This document shows, in pieces, positions 58,569 through 64,000 of a stretch of DNA of 64,000 nucleotides. The notes below the pieces were generated by a model, which saw only the letters and a program-made list of their open reading frames with translations, searched no databases and had not been told where the DNA came from. Source of the stretch: Chlorops oryzae (taxonomy: Eukaryota > Arthropoda > Insecta > Diptera > Chloropidae); contig CM035808.1 of the NCBI GenBank assembly GCA_020466095.1, positions 5,913,633 through 5,977,632 on the forward strand, written 5' to 3'. The first letter of the stretch is position 1. Every line of letters starts with the position of its first letter. The position numbers were made by a program, and so were the translations under genes.

Positions 58569-58685
58569 GGGATAATATTGCCAAGCTGTTTAAATCATAT
58601 TTTAAAAAATTCCATTTTTTTTTGTATGGGATTTGACAGTTCTTTCCATTTAAATCATTGTTAAATAGCTTGGTAATATTGGCCC
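58569..58685. repeat. Short inverted-repeat element (MITE-like)
   Basis: The left arm GGGATAATATTGCCAAGCTG pairs with the right arm CTTGGTAATATTGGCCC (about 24 bp with few mismatches), 117 bp overall. Target duplication unclear. Confidence 0.5.
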
Positions 58686-59813
58686 TACGTTTGAAATTTT
58701 AAACTTTTTTTCATTTTATTCCTCCTATGAAAATTATTTCGAATTCAAAAGTATTAATTTCGAAGTTGAACAGCTTCACAAAAATTTTTCACCCTTTAAG
58801 TAAATCTTCCAGATTTCCCATGAAATTTTCCATATCAATTTTTCCACACTGAGAGAGGAAGAGTTCTAGTCTTCAATAAAAAGTAGAATATGAAGGAATT
58901 CGCTTAAAAATTTTTGAAATTCTTTCACCTTTATATTAAATTCTCCATGTGTTTCGAATGGATGATTTTTTTTTCCAAATCTGCGGTTTAAGAACTCCCG
59001 AGACTTTTTACAATCGAGCTGATATGTTATCTCCACTTTTCACTTTCCTCAATGACTCGTAGATTGCCTTACAATTTGGCAGATCCTGATTCTTTTAAAG
59101 CTTACAGAACGAGTCCAATAGGACTCCCTGAAAGTAATTATTTCCCTCTGTAGATTTTTATTTAATTTCAATGGAATGAAAGATTATCGAAGCGACTTTA
59201 AATTAACTCGAAAAGCATTTCGGAGAATCAATAAATCATTTTGAATTGCCTACAAGAAAAAACAGGCATTCAGCAGAAATTAACCTCCGCTTCACAATCA
59301 AAATAATTCAAAAAATTTGATATCTTTAATTGTGATGGCTACTTTTAACCATGAAACATTATAATTACACTACTTGATTTAAAATTATATTTTATTGCAT
59401 TGATTAAATCGTTCTCGGAAGGCCTTAATGAACCATTATGCCTATTAATGTAATTTCGATAGATTTTCATTCCGAGAAACAAAAAATTTTATGAAATTGT
59501 TGGACTTCCAGGAGATATCGTGACGAAAAACTTCAATCCTCTTATTACTGGATTCGTCTCTAGACAGATTTTAGTCGAATACATTTTTAAAAAATTATTT
59601 CAAAAATGATTTTTTTCTCTACCCGAAATTAGTCTTATCTCAATTTTTTATTGAAAAGAAGAAAAAAATATATTATTAGAGGGTTAACGGAAGCAGAAAC
59701 AAATGGGCCTATATCTTCATATCTTTTAGGGGCTCCCTCTGTTAGAAATGAAAAACTTCAACTTCATGTCTGACAGAACTGGAGAGAGTCCCTTAGACTT
59801 TTTGTTTAATTCT
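58686..59813. other. Non-coding, AT-rich
   Basis: No gene, repeat ends or regulatory element identified. Confidence 0.4.
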
Positions 59814-59947
59814 TATGGTCCGGTTTAGACTAGGCAATTCTGATTGAAGAGCGGCCCACATTTGTCGGCTAGAAGGCGACGGGTAGTGGAATCGAGTACA
59901 CTCCCCGTCGCTTCCTCGCCGAATTTCCTAGTCTAAACCGGACCTAT
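59814..59947. mobile_element. Compact fold-back element (128 bp)
   Basis: GGTCCGGTTTAGACTAGG (59817) and CCTAGTCTAAACCGGACC (ends 59944) are perfect 18-bp terminal inverted repeats. Inner blocks (GAAGGCGACGGGTAGTG and CTCCCCGTCGCTTCC) also pair, so most of the element folds back. TAT lies on both sides (59814-59816 and 59945-59947). The GG/CC ends and 3-bp duplication resemble Harbinger-type MITEs. Confidence 0.72.
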
Positions 59948-60014
59948 GGGGAAGCCTCAAGTCAATATTTGCGGCTTTTCACTTCAAATAGATAGAATAA
60001 ATTTTTCCATGCCT

Positions 60015-60239
60015 TACTAGACCCCGTGATCCCAGGGTCCGAGGTTCGATTCCCGGCACAGGCGAAACGGAGTGTAATGTTCCAAGCCAAGCACTGGTTT
60101 TTCAAAAATCGCATGTTAGGGCACACTACATAAAAAGACATACACTCACACAAACACAAGAAAACCTCCTTGGTATCACAATGGGCCGATTTACGGCCTA
60201 AGTGGCAGCCTTTTTAACCTACCTACCTACTAGACCCCG
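60015..60239 (+). mobile_element. SINE copy 2, 5'-truncated, with 12-bp target duplication
   Basis: The SINE body (60027-60227) lies between exact TACTAGACCCCG duplications (60015-60026 and 60228-60239). It starts within the tRNA-like head and keeps a perfect pol III B box GGTTCGATTCC (60043-60053); the A box is missing. The 3' half carries GGTATCACAATGGGCC, GGCCTAAGTGGCAGCC and a short (ACCT)n-type tail, matching the SINE at 45409-45755. Confidence 0.8.
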
Positions 60240-61451
60240 AAGAACTTATTTTATACACCTTTCTTCTTAATTTTAATTGAGATTCAATTAATTGCGAGGG
60301 TTACGGTAAAATTCCATGAAATCGCCTCAAATTCCGAAATATCAATTTTCTCCTCACTAAGAAAAAGAGGGGGAAAAAATTCGGAACTTTTGGGAAATTT
60401 CGGAAATTCCTTGCGACTTTTTTCAATGCGAACGAAATAATTTAACAAGCCTGTTGCTTTACACTTCAGTGTCACGAATTGAGAAAAAGAAAGCAAAACA
60501 AAAAAAAAATATGTATTAACACATTCCAAAGGAATGAGATCCTTACGCCGCGTAGACCTTTGTGCATTTACCTGCATTTCAGAGGTACTCAAGCGGCGGC
60601 ATAAAGACGATTATTGAACGACCTTCTTTGAAGTAAGCAGAAAAGTCGGAAATGTAAGGCACGAAAACAAAACAGAACAGAACAGAACAGAGCAGAGCAG
60701 AGCAGGGCAGGCCAGAGCAGGAGGACAGAACACGAAAATTATATGATATAGGGGCGTATTTAAAACGCAGCAGGATGCAATTTAGTTAAAATTGCATGCG
60801 ACACTTGAAGACCGTCGAAGTAGAATGTTTATGCAACAGCAGCGACAAATCTAAACGGTGATATGACGACACTGCGGCAACAAAAAACAGCGACGTTGAC
60901 GACGAGATGGCATATCAGCAACGCAGAACGTAGAACGTAGAGCCAGGCACATTTGCGAAGTGTGCACTCAAAAAGTCAAGTAGCCGTATGTGGTTACAGT
61001 AAGAATTCCCACTCGAGCCCGAAAATTGAAATTTGAATAAAGCCTGCAGGGTTGCTTCCTCATTTTTATTTTATTATTTTATTTCGTTTTGTTGCCTTAA
61101 AGGGTTTGCTTTAATTAAAATGAAATTTCAATTTGAATAAATGCGAAAAATGTACGGTGTGCAAAAATAAGAGAAAAAATAGCAATCAAAGTGCTCAAGT
61201 GGTGTGAAGTGAAAGGAATGCGATCTTCTTAAGTTGTGCTTAAATGCTAATCGGACAATTTCAAAGTCAAAAAGAAAAAAAGAAATATATGAAATAATGA
61301 TGGTATGACGAGCCGGAGATTCTTCTGAAATTCTCTGTTATTATTTTTTTTTTTTGTTATGTCTGCCTGCTACGCAAAATTTGTTCGCGCTCTTTACACA
61401 TTTTACCTGTGAATGCGAACAGTTTTCGAATACTTTCGACTGCATTCCAGG
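60240..61451. other. Non-coding, upstream of the TATA promoter
   Basis: Contains an ACAGA/GCAGA pentamer run (60672-60705) and AT-rich DNA. No gene seen. Confidence 0.4.
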
Positions 61452-61494
61452 TATAAAACTATGTATTTTCCTTTCGTCTAGTCGTCAGTCAGTT
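61452..61494 (+). promoter_or_regulatory. TATA-Inr core promoter
   Basis: TATAAAA (61452-61458) is followed at +35 and +39 by overlapping initiators TCAGTC and TCAGTT (start A at 61487 or 61491), slightly further than the usual 30-31 bp. The first ATG downstream (61549) opens only 13 codons. Possibly the start of an alternative or separate transcript. Confidence 0.4.
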
Positions 61495-61980
61495 CATAGA
61501 AACAGTTGTATTAATTCACAGGAATTATAAACACAGCCGAACACTCGAATGGTTGCTTGCCTTGGTTGTACTCCTGATGGAATCCTTTAGCTCTGCTCTG
61601 ATCTCTCTCTCTCTCTTTCTCTCTCTTTCTTCTCTCTCTCTATCTCCTATCTCCTCATACATATTCATTTTGTTGAGTGTATCTTCATTTATATTTATCT
61701 TGTTCGTTTTGGTTTTTTTCTCTCAATTTTTGCTGCTTGTAAATTCTCTAGTTTCAATATCTACTTTCCGCACCTTGCTGCTGCTGCTGCTCATACGTAG
61801 AACTTGCAACCTTTGCATCATAAATCACCTCAAGTGTTCTTGGTGTTTTCACTATTCGTTTTTTTTTTTCCTTCTCTTTCTGATGTTTTCATTCAGTTTT
61901 ATTTTAGTTTTTGCATTTTTACCTAGCGGAATTCGAGTGTTTATCTGGTTTTTTTTTTTTTTTTTTTTTTGCAATTACAG

Positions 61981-62185
61981 CCGGCAAAAATTTGCTGAAT
62001 TTCCTTCCTATGATGTGTACCAGAAAGTTCAACTCATTCATAATCTAGCAGAATGTTGCTATGTTGCTGAGAGTCATACACGTCATGAGCTCACAATTCA
62101 CCATGCACAATATTCTCTTAGCACTGCAAAAATCTGTCTGTCACGAGGAGCCCCTTTAAATTGCCGTAGACATCTAGACACTTAG
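61981..62185 (+). CDS. Possible terminal exon (67 codons)
   Basis: A strong acceptor (a long T-run, then GCAATTACAG) precedes an open stretch: RQKFAEFPSYDVYQKVQLIH and on through a Cys/His-bearing segment to a TAG at 62183-62185. With the phase-2 GG left by exon 3 (46362) it reads GGC CGG CAA in frame, which is consistent but has a one-in-three chance of happening anyway. No good donor lies inside, so it would be a last exon. Unrecognised. The frame continuing upstream through the T-run is intronic. Confidence 0.25.
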
Positions 62186-62808
62186 CCTTTCTTCATACTT
62201 TTCGGTGCGCTACTCTTCAATTTATTATACTTTTTTTTTCTAGTTTTCTCTATATTTTTTTTGGAATATTTGATGCTGTTGCAGGCATTTTGTTGCCTGC
62301 TTGAAATTCGTAGATTTTTTCTTGTTTTTATTTTTATTTTGTCACACTTTTGTTGTCCTTCCGTCATTGTTACTAATTTGCGCTCAAGTTATTGTGTTTT
62401 CTTTTATTATTAATGGTTTATATTACTTGCTGCGTCATGCTCAAACTTAAACAGCCGGTTGTAGCCGTAATAGCATTCGTGCGTGATTGTCTTGACGCGC
62501 ACAAAATGTTGAAAGAAGAAGAAGAAAAAAAAAGAAAATATTCTCAAGTGTTTTCCAAATTTTTTTTTTTTTTTTTGTCTTTCTTTCATCTCCCTCTTCT
62601 GTTGTAAATTTGCTGTCATAAGTTTTTTCTCTTCTTTTTTATATATATTTTTTTTTTATTATTCAATACTTACCCTCCCAGATGTTAATTCTTTTATGCC
62701 TAGTTCAATTACTTACATGGAGCAGGGATTTTTGATGTTGGAAGTGCCTTTTTCTTCTCATCTCTCCTTTCTCGATATCGGTTTATTGAACTGTGTTGAA
62801 TTTTACAG
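62186..62808. other. Non-coding, T-rich
   Basis: T-rich and low complexity, ending in the acceptor-like TTTTACAG at 62801-62808. Confidence 0.35.
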
Positions 62809-62817
62809 GTAACCAAC

Positions 62818-62922
62818 ATGTTACCAAATATTAAGGATGCAGCATTTATGCATACAACAGATGTTGCACAACATCATTACAGGCAGAAGAATTTCGAAAA
62901 GAAATCGGCGGAAAAAAAATGA
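62818..62922 (+). CDS. Short 34-residue ORF behind a splice acceptor
   Basis: ATG at 62818, 10 nt after an acceptor-like TTTTACAG, opens MLPNIKDAAFMHTTDVAQHH and on to KNFEKKSAEKK, stop at 62920-62922. The composition is charged and coding-like, but it is short and unrecognised. It does not fit the exon 3 phase (a TAA results). Confidence 0.15.
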   Translation: MLPNIKDAAFMHTTDVAQHHYRQKNFEKKSAEKK

Positions 62923-63304
62923 GGAAGTCCGGATGTTGATTTTATAATTTGATATTGAATTTTTAATACTTATAGGAAAAAATTAAAATTCAACATTGAA
63001 GACTGTCTCAAATTTGATGTTGCTGAAATTAATGAAAAATTTAATTTGGTTCCCAAACTCGTGGCATGGTTTAATTTATTCTTCCTGTCAGGCTCCTTGT
63101 TTAAGGTTGAGTAATCTAGGAGCAAGTGAATCTAGACATATTGTGAGCCCAAAAAATACTTGTTTTTATTAAATTTTTGAATAAAAAAATTAATAAAAAA
63201 TATACAGCCAGATTATTAATGAATGTTTCCCTGGAATTTATTCTCTCGAAAGTCTTCCACACAGAAAAGGAAATGTTCTAAACAATGTGATGGCATATGT
63301 ATTA

Positions 63305-63615
63305 GGCCGGGTAGATTTTTTGGACAAAAAATCGTACCCCCGGAAATGAAACTTCAGACAATTCTGAGCATTTTTGCCCAAGAAACCATGGGTATAAATT
63401 GAAACGTAGATCCGCGCTGAACGATGGGAAGTTTTAACCATCCCTGTTAATAACATACACATGTATGGTTAAAACTTCCCATCTTTCAGCGCGGATCTAC
63501 GATTAATTTTATACCCATGGTTTCTTGGGCAAAAATGCTTAGAATTGTCTGAAGTTTCATTTCCGAGGGTACGATTTCTTAGTTTTTTTTTTTACCCATA
63601 CAAATCGACCCGGCC
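63305..63615. mobile_element. Long fold-back element (311 bp)
   Basis: GGCCGGGTAGATTTTTTGG at 63305 pairs with AAATCGACCCGGCC ending at 63615. The two arms of about 140-145 nt are nearly complementary throughout (for example ACCATGGGTATAAATTG against TTTATACCCATGGT), leaving a loop of about 20 nt near 63443-63465. Flanks are TTA on the left and TCA on the right, an imperfect 3-bp duplication. A hairpin MITE with GGCC ends. Confidence 0.8.
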
Positions 63616-64000
63616 TCATATGTATGCTTCAAAATTTTCGAAGATTTTCAGGCAAGTGATAGAATCCGAAAGCTGAAAAAATCGGAATTAAAATCGACCA
63701 AAATTTCGTAGAGAATTTACAGTTTTGTTGGTTTGGTTTTGGGTCGGAAGTGCTATTGGTAATTGCTCAGAGTCCTATTTTATCGCTTGTCTATGAGATA
63801 CCTATATATGAAATTGCATAATTGACTAAAATTCCGATACCGTCAGTTTTCGGATTCTAGCACATACCTGATTTCCCCTTTATATTCAATTCAAATCAAT
63901 GTTTTAAGAACAGGAGAGTTTTTCTCAAATCCGACGGGGAAAAGTTGCCAGGAACAGTGTGGAATCAGTCTGATTATAGAAATGAACTTAAAACCTATTG
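63616..64000. other. Non-coding, nothing recognised
   Basis: AT-rich to the end of the window; no gene or repeat ends seen. Confidence 0.4.

Overview
The window is nuclear DNA of an insect, most likely a higher dipteran (tephritid-like fly). The grounds are AT-rich intergenic DNA, CAA/CAG (opa-type) repeats in a coding exon, fly-type core promoters (Inr+DPE, TATA+Inr, paired DRE-like sites), a copia element primed by the initiator tRNA-Met half, and insect-type LINE, SINE and MITE families. It is gene-poor. I see no rRNA gene, no functional tRNA gene and no CRISPR array.

Host genes. (1) An apparently intronless radial spoke protein 3 gene (2349-3617, +), an axonemal component, with a poly(A) signal at 3759. 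(2) A multi-exon gene on + that I do not recognise, with exons at 43276-43519, 43733-44871 and 46284-46362 and a possible last exon at 61981-62185. Its second exon carries a reading-frame break that coincides with an in-phase CCCAAAA heptamer. (3) Weak hints of further transcription units: DRE-like sites plus a short ORF at 7093-7245, an Inr+DPE core promoter at 54626-54659, a TATA+Inr promoter at 61452-61494, and a 34-codon ORF behind a splice acceptor at 62809.

Mobile DNA dominates. From left to right: an RTE-type LINE tail (1143-1586); a very young copia-type element on the minus strand (7391-10646) with 174-bp LTRs and a GAATG target duplication, lacking gag/protease and carrying a second LTR-end+primer-site junction inside pol; the 3' end of a probable Gypsy-type element (about 21522-22465, -); a decayed Fanzor (eukaryotic TnpB relative) gene (27442-27895, +); a LINE (34377-38364, +) with a 13-bp target duplication, an (ATCT)7 tail and a canonical -1 slippery heptamer between its ORFs; a Harbinger-like MITE (41596-41906); a tRNA-derived SINE whose tail has grown into a (CCTAA)n array in an intron of gene 2 (45409-45755); a pogo-like TIR element (56081-57027); fold-back elements (58569-58685, 59817-59944, 63305-63615); and a second SINE copy with a 12-bp duplication (60027-60227).

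Low-complexity blocks are a ~1 kb GA-rich tract (5641-6640), a ~0.54 kb TC-rich tract (23266-23806), a 9-bp-unit TTCTTGGTC minisatellite (31428-31900) and a 39-43 bp tandem repeat with a built-in hairpin (13175-13300).

The strongest candidates for something new are the Fanzor remnant, the copia element that has fixed two complete 39-nt copies of its half-tRNA primer, and the two in-phase -1 frameshift heptamers, one in the LINE and one in a host gene. All calls come from reading the sequence; no database search was possible.
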